Shown piece after piece: positions 1 to 7,465 of a stretch of DNA of 10,219 bases. Origin of the DNA: Pseudomonadota bacterium (GTDB lineage: Bacteria > Pseudomonadota > Alphaproteobacteria > Rhodobacterales > Rhodobacteraceae); the NCBI GenBank assembly GCA_027592105.1, contig JAQCLA010000072.1:1-10219 (forward strand), read 5' to 3'. The notes below the pieces were generated by a model. It saw only the letters and a list, made by a program, of their open reading frames with translations. It had not been told where the DNA came from and searched no databases. Position numbers and translations under genes: made by a program. Numbering within the stretch: the stretch's first letter is position 1; each line of letters opens with the position of its first letter.

Positions 1-639
1 ACCGGGGACAAGCCCCTCATAAATCGCGGCTTTTTCATGCGCGATCCCCTCGATCACGCCGAAAGCCTCCAGATGGGCGGGGGCGACGGTGGTGACGATG
101 GCGATGTCAGGGCGGGCAAGATGCGAGAGCGGCGCAATCTCGCCGGGATGGTTCATGCCGATCTCGATCACCGCGAAATCGGTGTCGGCGGGCATACGCG
201 CCAGTGTGATCGGCACACCCCAATGATTGTTGAAACTCGCCTCGGCGGCATGGATGCGGCCCTGCTGGGCAAGGGCCGCGCGCAGCATTTCCTTGACCGT
301 GGTCTTGCCGACCGATCCGGTGACGGCGATTACCTTGGCGCGGGTGCGCGCGCGCGCCGCCGCACCCAAGGCGCGCAGGCCATCCATCACATCGCCCACG
401 ATCAACAGCTTGGCCGGATCAACGCCTTCAGGCACCCGTGCCACCAGTGCCGCCGCCGCGCCGCGCGCCAAGGCATCGGCCACGAAGTCATGCCCGTCAC
501 GCGCGGCCGAAAGCGCCACGAACATCTCGCCCGGCGCGATGCTCCGGCTGTCGATCGACAGGCCCGTCACCGCCCAATCGCCTGCGACCTGCCCGCCCGT
601 GGTGGCGGCGGCCTCGGCACTTGTCCAAAGCACGCTCAT
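1..639 (-). CDS. murF: MurF, UDP-MurNAc-tripeptide--D-Ala-D-Ala ligase (partial, N-terminal 213 residues)
   Basis: MurF is the cytoplasmic ATP-dependent ligase that adds D-Ala-D-Ala to UDP-MurNAc-tripeptide, the last soluble step of peptidoglycan precursor synthesis. I translated 639 down to 1 by hand: 213 codons, open to the window edge, so the C-terminal half is missing. Visible are the N-terminal substrate-binding domain (residues 1-100, with GLSIDSR near 27-33), the Mur ligase P-loop TGSVGKTT (107-114), the SFNNHWGVP segment (135-143), EIGMNHPGEI (159-168) and AHLEAF near 190. The FNNHWGVP and EIGMNHPGEI motifs are typical of MurF and not of MurE. The ATG lies in an ATGA overlap with the murE stop, and GGAGG sits 7 bases upstream, which fixes the start. 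It is the last gene of the cluster in view. Translation may depend on coupling to murE, which is frameshifted here. Confidence 0.96.
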   Translation of the reverse strand, partial: MSVLWTSAEAAATTGGQVAGDWAVTGLSIDSRSIAPGEMFVALSAARDGHDFVADALARGAAAALVARVPEGVDPAKLLIVGDVMDGLRALGAAARARTRAKVIAVTGSVGKTTVKEMLRAALAQQGRIHAAEASFNNHWGVPITLARMPADTDFAVIEIGMNHPGEIAPLSHLARPDIAIVTTVAPAHLEAFGVIEGIAHEKAAIYEGLVPG

Positions 640-2109
640 ACCCGTCCCTCCAAGGCGGCGATGGCGAGGCTTGCTTGCTCGACATCATCGAAAGGATAAA
701 CCACATCGCCCACGATCTGCCCGCTTTCATGGCCCTTGCCCGCGATCAACAGCGCATCGCCCGGCGCAAGCGCATCGACACCGCGCAAGATCGCCTCGGC
801 ACGGTCGCCCACCTCGCGCGCTTGTGGGCAGGCTTGCAGAATTGCAGCACGAATGGCCGCTGGCTCTTCGGATCTTGGGTTGTCATCTGTCACAAAGACA
901 AGATCGGCATGATCAGCGGCGGCCTTGCCCATCAAGGGGCGCTTGCCGCGGTCGCGGTCGCCGCCTGCACCAAAGACCACGATCAACCGGCCCATCACAT
1001 GCGGGCGCAGCGCCTTGAGCGCGGTTTCCAGCGCATCGGGCGTATGGGCGTAATCGACAAAGACCGGTGCGCCATTGGCCCGGCGGCCCGCCATCTGCAT
1101 CCGCCCACGCACGCCGGTGAGGCGCGGCAAGACAGCGAATACTGCCGCGGGCTCTTCCCCTGCGGCAATCACAAGTCCCGCCGCCGTCAGCACATTCATC
1201 GCCTGGAAAGCCCCGATCAGGGGCAAACGCGCCTGTACCGGCTCGCCCTGCCAGCGAAACAGCACATCTTGACCCGTCTCGTCCAAACGCCGCCCGGTGA
1301 TCTTGAGCGCGGCATCCTCTGTGTATTGGCCGATGCCGATCACCTCGATCTCGCGGGCCGTGCAGGCGGCAGCGACGCGGGGACCATAGCGATCGTCGAG
1401 GTTGACCACCGCGATCCCATCCTCGGGCAGCAATTCCGAGAAAAGCCGCAGCTTGGCGTGGAAATAGCTTTCCATATCGCCGTGGTAGTCGAGATGATCC
1501 TGCGTGAGATTGGTGAAACCGGCGGCGGCCAGCCGCACCGCCTCCATCCGGCGCTGATCAAGCCCGTGCGACGAGGCCTCCATCGCGACATGGCTGACAC
1601 CGGCGGCGGCCATCTCGGCCAGCACGCGCTGCAGCGTCAGGGGTATGCAGCCCCGGCGCGGCATAGGCCCCCTCGACCCCGGTGGTGCCGATATTGACCG
1701 CCTCATGGCCCAAAAGCGCCCAGATCTGGCGCGCAAAGCTGGCGACACTGGTCTTGCCATTGGTGCCGGTGACCGCCACGACACAGTCAGGCTGGGCCGC
1801 GAACCACAGCGCCGCCGCATGCGCAAGCGCCGCTCGCGCATCTTCGACAACCACAAGGGCGGCGGGCGTTGCTGCCAAGACATCAGCGGCAAGTGTAGCC
1901 CCCGCGCGATCTGTCAGGATCGCAGCAGCACCGTTTTGCAAAGCTGTTTGGATAAAGGCCGCGCCATGGGCTTGCGTGCCGGGGAGTGCCGCAAACAAGG
2001 TGCCACCGATGACCTTGCGGCTATCGAGCGCCAGCCCTGTGACAGCCACATCGCCACCCGAGCGTGGCGTCAGACCAAGATCCGAAAGCTGCCGTGTCAA
2101 AGGCGCCAT
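636..2109 (-). pseudogene. murE: MurE, UDP-MurNAc-Ala-Glu:meso-DAP ligase, frameshifted
   Basis: MurE adds meso-diaminopimelate to UDP-MurNAc-L-Ala-D-Glu in the cytoplasm. The gene is in two frames. The first part runs from ATG 2109 and reads in MurE register to about 1642, with P-loop TGTNGKTS (residues 114-121) and IGTTGVEGAY (140-149). The second part runs from about 1640 to the TGA at 636 and contains AMEASSHGLDQRR, DYAHTPDALE and DDNPRSEEP, the DNPR motif of meso-DAP-specific MurE. At the joint the DNA reads CTG CAT ACC C CTG ACG, where relatives encode HTTP(E/D)PxTL. Restoring 11 bases gives 494 residues, the usual MurE length. Without it, translation runs off frame to a stop at 1558 (183 residues). 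The start is chosen 19 bases after the ftsI stop; an upstream in-frame ATG at 2172 would overlap ftsI and adds unrelated residues. MurE is essential, so a sequencing or assembly error is as likely as a true mutation. Confidence 0.9.
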
Positions 2110-2128
2110 TCCCCCACCCCATGTGCAT

Positions 2129-3910
2129 TTACCTTGAACTGCTCGATAGCGCATCCAAGGGGCCCGGTTCAATCTCGGGCCGCAAACCCAAAAGCGGCGC
2201 GCTGCGGCGAATGATCTCGGCGGCGACAGGCACCACGGTCCATCCGGCCGTGCGGCGCGGCTCTGGCCCGGATGTCTCGACCGGTTCCTGAAGCATGGTG
2301 ATCAGCACATAGCGCGGCGCATGCATCGGAAAGGCCGCGGCGAAGGTGTTGATATTGCGATCTTCGTAATAGCCCCCCGTGGGGCGTGGCAAATCCGCGG
2401 TGCCGGTCTTGCCACCCACGGCATAGCCCTCGACCTCGGCGAAGCTAGCGGTGCCTTCGGTCACGGTCGCGCGCATCATCGCGCGCATCTGTTGGCTTGT
2501 CGCCTCCGAGATGATGCGCGCGCCTTGGCGCGGAAGATCTTGGCGCAGAAGCGTCGGCACGACCTGCATGCCACCATTAACCATCGTTGCATAAGCGCCT
2601 GCCAAATGCACCAGCGAGGTGGACAGCCCATGCCCATAGGAGATCGTCATCGTCGACAATTCGCCCCAGCGCGCCGGAACCAAGGGGCGGGCATTGCGTG
2701 CCTCTATAATCTCGATCGGGGCAGGCGTCAAAAGACCGAGTTGATCGAGAAAGGCGCGTTGCCCATCGCCGCCGATCAGCTGCGCGATCCTTGCGGTCCC
2801 GATATTGGAGGAGTGGATAAAGACATCATGCACCGATTGCAGCGGCCCATTGCTGCGGTAGTCGCGGATGTTGAAGCCTGCGATGCGCAAGGGGCCGCGC
2901 GTGTCGATCATGTCATTGGGTGTGATCTGGCCCATCTCGATCGCCTGCGCGATGGTAAAGGCTTTGAAAACGCTACCCAATTCGTAAACGCCCTGCACGG
3001 CGCGGTTGAACAGCGGGCTATCGGCCGGATCGCCGGACAGCGCAGGCATGGGCCGGGTGTTGGGGTCGAAATCAGGCAGGCTTGCCATGGCGAGGATCTC
3101 GCCTGAATGGGCATCCATCAGCACAGCCGCCGCACCGCGCGCATTCATCAACATCATTCCGCCGGCCAGCACTTCTTCAAGGCCCGCTTGCACCGATAGG
3201 TCGATGGAAAGTTGCAACGGCGCGCTGCGGCCCGGATCGCGCAGGGTTTCGTCGAACACCGCCTCGATCCCGGCCACGCCGATCACCTCGGCGGCATCGA
3301 CCGCCTCTTGGCCAAAGCCCGCACCGCCCAGAATATGGGCCGCCAAGCGCCCATTGGGATAAAGGCGCATCTCGCGCGGCCCGAAAAGCAGCCCCGGCTC
3401 ACCCAGATCATGCACCTGCTGCTCTTGTTCGGGGCTCAGGTAACGACGCAGCCACAGAAAACGGCGATCGGAATCGAGGCGCGCATGCAATGCGTCGGCA
3501 TCCATTTCGGGGAAAATCTGCGCCAAACCATCGGCAGCCGCGCGCGCATCGACGATCTCATGGGGATGGGCATAAAGCGCGTTGGTGGCGAAATTCGTTG
3601 CCAGAACGCGGCCCTCGCGGTCGACGATATCGGCGCGGGTGGTGTGGATCATGCTGGTGATTTGGGCCACCGCAGGCTCGGCCGCCTCGGAGGTGGCAAG
3701 CGCTGCCATCCGCGCGCCCACTGATCCGAAGGCGAACAAGAACACCACCGCCACCAAAAGCATCCGCCCCTCGGTGCGCTGGCGCAGCCTGTCGCGCTCG
3801 GCCTCGTGGCGCAGGCGCAGGTTTTCGCGCTCGATCAGATCGGGGTTTTCCCCACGCTGGCGCGCATCGAGAATCCGCGCCAAGGGCCGAAGCGGCGTGC
3901 GCTGCGTCAT
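2129..3910 (-). CDS. ftsI: FtsI (PBP3), septal peptidoglycan transpeptidase
   Basis: This is the class B penicillin-binding protein that crosslinks peptidoglycan at the division septum, working with FtsW and FtsL. It has 593 residues, a normal size. Residues 1-49 are a charged cytoplasmic tail rich in Arg/Glu, followed by one membrane anchor (about 50-72). The PBP dimerisation domain starts with ADIVDREGRVLATN (93-106). The transpeptidase domain carries all three active-site motifs: S313-V-F-K316 with the acylated serine, S367-S-N369, and K501-T-G-T504. The ATG at 3910 is in an ATGA overlap with the ftsL stop and has GAGGAG 8 bases upstream, so coupled translation is likely. The gene ends in a short Ser-rich tail (LSSSSR). 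I see no defect. The SxxK/SxN/KTGT set with this context makes FtsI far more likely than PBP2. Confidence 0.97.
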   Translation of the reverse strand: MTQRTPLRPLARILDARQRGENPDLIERENLRLRHEAERDRLRQRTEGRMLLVAVVFLFAFGSVGARMAALATSEAAEPAVAQITSMIHTTRADIVDREGRVLATNFATNALYAHPHEIVDARAAADGLAQIFPEMDADALHARLDSDRRFLWLRRYLSPEQEQQVHDLGEPGLLFGPREMRLYPNGRLAAHILGGAGFGQEAVDAAEVIGVAGIEAVFDETLRDPGRSAPLQLSIDLSVQAGLEEVLAGGMMLMNARGAAAVLMDAHSGEILAMASLPDFDPNTRPMPALSGDPADSPLFNRAVQGVYELGSVFKAFTIAQAIEMGQITPNDMIDTRGPLRIAGFNIRDYRSNGPLQSVHDVFIHSSNIGTARIAQLIGGDGQRAFLDQLGLLTPAPIEIIEARNARPLVPARWGELSTMTISYGHGLSTSLVHLAGAYATMVNGGMQVVPTLLRQDLPRQGARIISEATSQQMRAMMRATVTEGTASFAEVEGYAVGGKTGTADLPRPTGGYYEDRNINTFAAAFPMHAPRYVLITMLQEPVETSGPEPRRTAGWTVVPVAAEIIRRSAPLLGLRPEIEPGPLDALSSSSR

Positions 3911-4263
3911 GGGATCTGCTCCTCGCCGATGGACGCGCTATCCAAAATGACCTCGGGCTCCGTCGTCTCGATCACCGGCTGCGGATAGGGGATCTGCGTC
4001 GCTCGGCCGAATTGCTCGGGCGACATCGGCAAAAGCCCTAGCCGTTCGAAATTGATGAAGCCCAACTCGCGCAGGCGGTCGGGACGATTGAGATAGGCCC
4101 ATTCGGCGGTCAAGATCGCCATGCGCTCACGTTCGGCGCCGATCTCGGCATGCAAACGCTCGACACGGCGTTCGGCCTGTTGGGTCAGGATCGCCTGATG
4201 ATAGGCCCAATACCCCAAGGCGATGACCGCAAGCATGCCACACAAGGTGAGAAACCCACGCAT
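3907..4263 (-). CDS. ftsL: FtsL, cell division protein
   Basis: FtsL is a small bitopic membrane protein of the divisome that, with FtsB and FtsQ, activates the FtsW-FtsI synthase. The product (118 residues) has a short N-terminus, one membrane segment (about residues 3-24), then an Arg/Glu/Ala-rich stretch (about 30-55) compatible with a periplasmic coiled coil. It then has LNRPDRLRELGF, a motif common in alphaproteobacterial FtsL, and a Pro/Glu-rich tail. Sequence conservation in this family is low; the identification leans on size, topology, this motif and the place between rsmH and ftsI. Two starts are possible: GTG at 4266 and ATG at 4263, adjacent and in frame. I prefer the ATG, which shares a base with the rsmH stop (TGATG) and has GGAGG 7 bases upstream. 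The stop overlaps the ftsI start. Confidence 0.9.
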   Translation of the reverse strand: MRGFLTLCGMLAVIALGYWAYHQAILTQQAERRVERLHAEIGAERERMAILTAEWAYLNRPDRLRELGFINFERLGLLPMSPEQFGRATQIPYPQPVIETTEPEVILDSASIGEEQIP

Positions 4264-5261
4264 CACAAAACCTCCGGCAAAAGGGGAAGGCCAAGGCGGG
4301 CGCGATCAACCGGGCGCGCGGGCGCATCGGTGCGTGTTGCCACCCGCAACCGGGCAGAGCGCGCGCGCGGATTATCGGCCAATTCGGCCTCATCGGGCGC
4401 GATGGCCTTTTTCGGTGTCAGCATGAAACCGGGGGTTTGTTCCTGCGCCTCGGGGGCATGGCGCGATCCTCCGCCGCCGGTGCTGGCGCGTTCGGCCAAA
4501 AAGCGTTTGACCACACGATCTTCGAGCGAATGAAAGGTGACGACGGCCAGCTTGCCACCGGGTTTGAGCGCGCGTTCGGCCGCCTCAAGCCCATCGACAA
4601 GCTGGCGTAACTCGTCATTCACCGCGATGCGGATGGCCTGAAAGCTGCGCGTGGCAGGGTGGCTTTGACCGGGTTTCTTGCGCGGCAAACACCCTTCGAT
4701 CAGCCGGGCCAGTTGCAGGGTCGATGTGATCGGCCCTTTGGCGCGCTCAGCCACGATCGCACGTGCAATGCGACGCGCGGCATGTTCCTCACCGTAATGA
4801 TAGAGGATGTCGGCGATCAGCGCCTCGGGTGCTTGGTTGACGATATCGGCCGCCGACATGCCCGCCTGCCCCATCCGCATATCAAGCGGGCCGTCATTCA
4901 TGAAAGAAAAGCCACGCTCGGGGCGGTCTAGCTGCATCGAGGAGACACCCAGATCGAGCGCGACACCATCAAGCGGCATCCCCGCCAATTGGTCGAGATC
5001 GGAAAAGGTGCCCTGCACCAGCTGCAACCGGTCGCCGTATTCATCGGCCCAAGGTGTGGCTAGATCAAAGGCCAGCGGGTCGCGGTCGACGCCAATGACC
5101 GTTGCGGCACCGGCGGCCAAAAGGCCACGGCTATAGCCGCCCGCACCAAAGGTGCCATCAAGCCAAACGCCCTGCACAGGTGCCACGGTATCGAGAAGGG
5201 CGCGCAACAAAACCGGGATATGGGGCGCGCGGCGCGGTGGTGTCGCGCTGGCAGAGGTCAT
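4263..5261 (-). CDS. rsmH: RsmH (MraW), 16S rRNA C1402 N4-methyltransferase
   Basis: RsmH uses S-adenosylmethionine to methylate N4 of C1402 in the decoding centre of 16S rRNA. The 332-residue product matches the family length. It has the N-terminal HIPVLLRALLD, the SAM-binding motif DGTFGAGGYSR (35-45), GVDRD (57-61), LDLGVSSMQLD (102-112), the family block PATRSFQAIRIAVNDEL (202-218), SLEDRVVK (245-252) and NPRARSARLR near the C-terminus (297-306). It starts with ATG 5261 in an ATGA overlap with the mraZ stop and ends at TGA 4263, which shares a base with the ftsL ATG. Cotranscription with mraZ is the usual arrangement. No irregularity seen. Confidence 0.97.
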   Translation of the reverse strand: MTSASATPPRRAPHIPVLLRALLDTVAPVQGVWLDGTFGAGGYSRGLLAAGAATVIGVDRDPLAFDLATPWADEYGDRLQLVQGTFSDLDQLAGMPLDGVALDLGVSSMQLDRPERGFSFMNDGPLDMRMGQAGMSAADIVNQAPEALIADILYHYGEEHAARRIARAIVAERAKGPITSTLQLARLIEGCLPRKKPGQSHPATRSFQAIRIAVNDELRQLVDGLEAAERALKPGGKLAVVTFHSLEDRVVKRFLAERASTGGGGSRHAPEAQEQTPGFMLTPKKAIAPDEAELADNPRARSARLRVATRTDAPARPVDRARLGLPLLPEVL

Positions 5262-5779
5262 TCCGCATCCATCGGCGCTGGTTCATCGGGCAAGAGCGAG
5301 AGCGCATCGAAATGCGCATCATCGCGCCCAAGCTCGGCCAAAAGCGCGGCAAAGGTCGCGGCCTGTGCATCGGCCTGGGCCGGGCTGAGAATATGGAATT
5401 TTTCGCCATGCCCCTCAAAGGCGGCTTCGTCATCAAGCGCGATTTTCTCGCGCAATTCCTGCGACAGCACGATCCGGCCCGTATCATCAAGCGTCAGCGC
5501 CTCGGACATGGTCTTGTAGTAATAGGCCATGATGCGGGCCTCGGCCGAGCCCGATTTCATCCGGCTGATGCGCGTCAAAAGCCGCGCATAGGCATCGGCC
5601 GACCAGCATTCGATGAATTTCTTGGTGGGGTCGCCAAAGGTGACATGCATTCGCAGCACGCCGCCGGGGGCATATTCGGTATCGCAGTTCTGCAAGACAC
5701 GACGAAACTTGACCGGGATCGAGACCCGGCCTTTTCCGTCCATCTTGTTCCGGCTTACGCCGGTGAACTCACGTTCCAC
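5258..5779 (-). CDS. mraZ: MraZ, transcriptional regulator of the dcw cluster
   Basis: MraZ is a DNA-binding protein of the AbrB-like fold (two tandem SpoVT/AbrB units, ring-shaped oligomer) that in other bacteria regulates its own dcw operon. The product is 173 residues with both family DxxxR motifs: DGKGR (14-18, followed by VSIP) and DDTGR (98-102, followed by IVLS). I chose a GTG start at 5779, giving VEREFTGVSRNKMDGKGR, because MraZ begins a few residues before the F-x-G motif. AGGG lies 9 bases upstream in an A-rich leader. The frame stays open to an ATG at 5860, but those 27 extra residues are not MraZ-like and would run through a perfect hairpin. It is the first gene of the operon and overlaps rsmH by ATGA. 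The product length is slightly above the enterobacterial protein, as usual in alphaproteobacteria. Confidence 0.93.
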   Translation of the reverse strand: MEREFTGVSRNKMDGKGRVSIPVKFRRVLQNCDTEYAPGGVLRMHVTFGDPTKKFIECWSADAYARLLTRISRMKSGSAEARIMAYYYKTMSEALTLDDTGRIVLSQELREKIALDDEAAFEGHGEKFHILSPAQADAQAATFAALLAELGRDDAHFDALSLLPDEPAPMDAE

Positions 5780-5837
5780 GGGACTTTGCCCTTTTTTTGC
5801 CTCGTTTCGGCCGCACTTCGACCGCCGGGAATGGAAA

Positions 5838-5874
5838 CGGCGGATTGAGCAAGCTGCCACTGCTCAATCCGCCG
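5838..5874 (-). promoter_or_regulatory. Perfect 14-bp hairpin in the probable mraZ leader
   Basis: The arms 5838-5851 (CGGCGGATTGAGCA) and 5861-5874 are exact reverse complements around a 9-base loop. It lies 58 bases before the mraZ GTG. On neither strand is it followed by a T-run, so it is not a typical intrinsic terminator. If transcription starts upstream, it would form in the 5' leader of the dcw mRNA. It could be a leader control element, a stability element, or a protein-binding palindrome in the DNA. The function is unknown. Confidence 0.6.
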
Positions 5875-6080
5875 CTCTCGTCCCATCTCTGGGTGTCCGA
5901 CTACGCAGGCCACCTGGGGGGATGTCTGCTCGCTTGCGCGCCGGATCTCTTTTTCTGGCGTTAGAGGTGCCTGTATGAACCTGCCGTTTTTTGTTTTTGG
6001 TTCAGGCCTTTGCGGCCCGATACTTATCTCATCTGCCAGTGGGGAATGAATGCCACGCCACAAGCGCCCATGTAAACCCT

Positions 6081-6110
6081 TTTTTTGGGAATTTATCCCA
6101 TTTTTTGGGA
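6081..6110. repeat. Direct repeat TTTTTTGGGA with embedded TGGGA/TCCCA palindrome
   Basis: The 10-mer TTTTTTGGGA occurs at 6081-6090 and again at 6101-6110, exactly 20 bases apart, about two helical turns. Between them is TGGGAATTTATCCCA (6086-6100), with 5-bp inverted arms. The same 15-mer recurs at 6228-6242. The spacing on one face of the helix suggests protein binding sites, but no regulator can be named from the sequence. Confidence 0.55.
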
Positions 6111-6188
6111 AACTGGGCCATCACCGAGTGCCACGCAAAAGAGCCACAGCCGCGAATTGGGATAGGTATTGTAGCCATGCCGGAAACA

Positions 6189-6206
6189 ACCCCAATATCT
6201 TGGGGT
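6189..6206. repeat. Small inverted repeat, 7-bp arms
   Basis: ACCCCAA (6189-6195) and TTGGGGT (6200-6206) are exact reverse complements around TATC. It stands directly beside the large palindrome at 6209-6262, so the two would form neighbouring hairpins. No T-run follows on either strand. Confidence 0.5.
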
Positions 6207-6208
6207 AT

Positions 6209-6262
6209 GCGCCCACTGGGGCGAAAATGGGAATTTATCCCAATTTTCGCCCCAGTGGGCGC
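6209..6262. repeat. Long palindrome/hairpin downstream of mrp
   Basis: The left arm 6209-6232 and the right arm 6238-6262 are reverse complements over 24 pairs with one extra base in the right arm, around the 5-base loop ATTTA. The core contains TGGGAATTTATCCCA (6228-6242), an exact second copy of 6086-6100. It begins 72 bases behind the mrp stop on the minus strand, so it could end or stabilise the mrp transcript, though no T-run follows. It could also be part of a dispersed palindromic repeat of the REP or MITE kind; this needs a genome search. Confidence 0.65.
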
Positions 6263-6333
6263 CGCAATGATGGGTGGGTTGGGGGATTTCGCCTGCAAAA
6301 CAGCGCGAATCACCCCTGTCGTTCAGGTTTGGA

Positions 6334-7416
6334 TCAGACCAAACCGGCCGCGATCAGCCGTGCCGCCAGCGCGCCATAGGCTTGTGCCATCGGCCCATCC
6401 CCTGCGGCGATGGGTGTGCCCGCATCACCGGCAAGGCGTGTATCCAGATCGATGGGCAGCGACCCCAAGAAGGGCAGACCCAGCTTTTCGGCCTCGGCCT
6501 TCACGCCGTCTTGGCCAAAGATATGCGCCTCATGCCCGCAGTTGGGGCAGTGATAGACGCCCATATTCTCGATCAGGCCCAGAACCGGGGTCTTGAGCAG
6601 CTCGAACATATTGAGCGCCTTGCGTGCATCCAAAAGCGCCACATCCTGCGGGGTGGACACCACGATCGCCCCGCTCACATCCGAACGTTGGCACAAGGTC
6701 ATCGCCACATCTCCGGTGCCGGGCGGCAGATCGACGATCAGCACATCGAGTTCGCCCCATTCCACCTGCGTCAGCATTTGTTGCAGCGCGCCCATCAGCA
6801 TCGGCCCGCGCCACACCACGGCCTTTTCCTCGGGCAGCATGAAGCCGATCGACATCAGCGTGACGCCATGCCCATGCAGCGGGATGATCGTTTTCCCATC
6901 GGGCGAAGCAGGGCGCTTGTTCACGCCCATCATGCGTGGCTGGCTGGGGCCATAGATATCGGCATCCAAAAGCCCCACCTTTTTGCCCGCCCGCGCCAAG
7001 GCCACGGCAAGGTTCGAGGCAACGGTGGATTTCCCCACCCCGCCCTTTCCCGAGCCTACCGCGATGATGCGCTTGACGCCCACGGGGTTCATCGGTCCGG
7101 CCTGTGGTGTGGGATGGCCCCCGATCTTGAGGTTGGGCGGCGCTGCACCCGGCGGTGCCTTGGCCGCCGGACCATGCGCGGTCAGCGCAACGCTGACCTG
7201 TTCGACACCGACAAGCTTGCGTACCAACCCCTCGCAAGCCAGTCGCACAGGCTCCATCTTGCGGGCCATGTCGGGGCTTTCGGCCTCAAGCACAAAGCTG
7301 ATCTTGCCACCCTCGACCTTGAGCGCGCGCACCATGTCGCGGCTGACCGGGTCGCCACCATCGGGCAGGCTCAGACTGCGCAGGGCCTCAAGAATGGTTT
7401 CGCGGGTCTGGGTCAT
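6334..7416 (-). CDS. mrp: Mrp/ApbC family Fe-S cluster carrier ATPase
   Basis: Mrp (ApbC, NBP35 family) is a cytoplasmic P-loop ATPase that carries and delivers iron-sulfur clusters. The 360-residue product has an N-terminal MIP18/DUF59-type domain (about 1-80), a Pro/Gly/Ala-rich linker (82-110), then the ATPase domain. The deviant Walker A motif is GSGKGGVGKST (121-131), DADIYGPSQPRMMG follows (151-164), the switch region is DLPPGTGD (229-236), and the cluster-binding CPNC is at 290-293. ATG 7416 has ACAGG 6 bases upstream. A 7-bp hairpin (6326-6345) encloses the stop codon. The gene follows the MFS gene on the same strand after 49 bases, so the two may be cotranscribed. It is complete, and the family call is secure; the exact client proteins cannot be told. 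Confidence 0.95.
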   Translation of the reverse strand: MTQTRETILEALRSLSLPDGGDPVSRDMVRALKVEGGKISFVLEAESPDMARKMEPVRLACEGLVRKLVGVEQVSVALTAHGPAAKAPPGAAPPNLKIGGHPTPQAGPMNPVGVKRIIAVGSGKGGVGKSTVASNLAVALARAGKKVGLLDADIYGPSQPRMMGVNKRPASPDGKTIIPLHGHGVTLMSIGFMLPEEKAVVWRGPMLMGALQQMLTQVEWGELDVLIVDLPPGTGDVAMTLCQRSDVSGAIVVSTPQDVALLDARKALNMFELLKTPVLGLIENMGVYHCPNCGHEAHIFGQDGVKAEAEKLGLPFLGSLPIDLDTRLAGDAGTPIAAGDGPMAQAYGALAARLIAAGLV

Positions 7417-7465
7417 GATGCGCCTGTCGGGTTATGGGTGCGTTCTTGGCCCCTGACATAATCGC

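Larger units (their letters stand above)
5780..6333. other. Gene-free intergenic region between mrp and mraZ
   Basis: I see no convincing gene in these 554 bases. Open frames on both strands exist (for example 6050-6379 plus and 6029-6313 minus), but they show no domain and run through palindromes, which makes their peptides look alike. The stretch is less GC-rich than its neighbours, with T-runs around 5987-5998 and 6080-6106, and it contains several inverted repeats listed separately. The promoter of the dcw operon should lie here on the minus strand, because mrp is co-oriented and far upstream, but I cannot point to clear -35/-10 elements. The RNase P RNA and 6S RNA signatures I looked for are absent. 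Confidence 0.7.

Noticed and set aside
438..1697. Long plus-strand open frame (419 codons)
   Set aside because: It lies opposite murE and murF, is rich in Arg, His and Pro, shows no domain, and is the kind of frame that arises opposite GC-rich genes.
5881..6120. MraZ operator boxes (spaced TGGG repeats)
   Set aside because: TGGG is frequent, but no set of three boxes with the regular spacing known from enterobacteria was found near the mraZ start.
5780..6333. RNase P RNA or 6S RNA in the spacer before mraZ
   Set aside because: The RNase P signature around GAGGAAAGTCC and its pairing partners are absent, and no 6S-like long bubble hairpin of the right length is seen.
6029..6379. Small open frames on both strands of the mrp-mraZ spacer (94 and 109 codons)
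   Set aside because: Both peptides contain similar segments only because they read through a palindrome. No recognised domain, and no good ribosome binding site was found.
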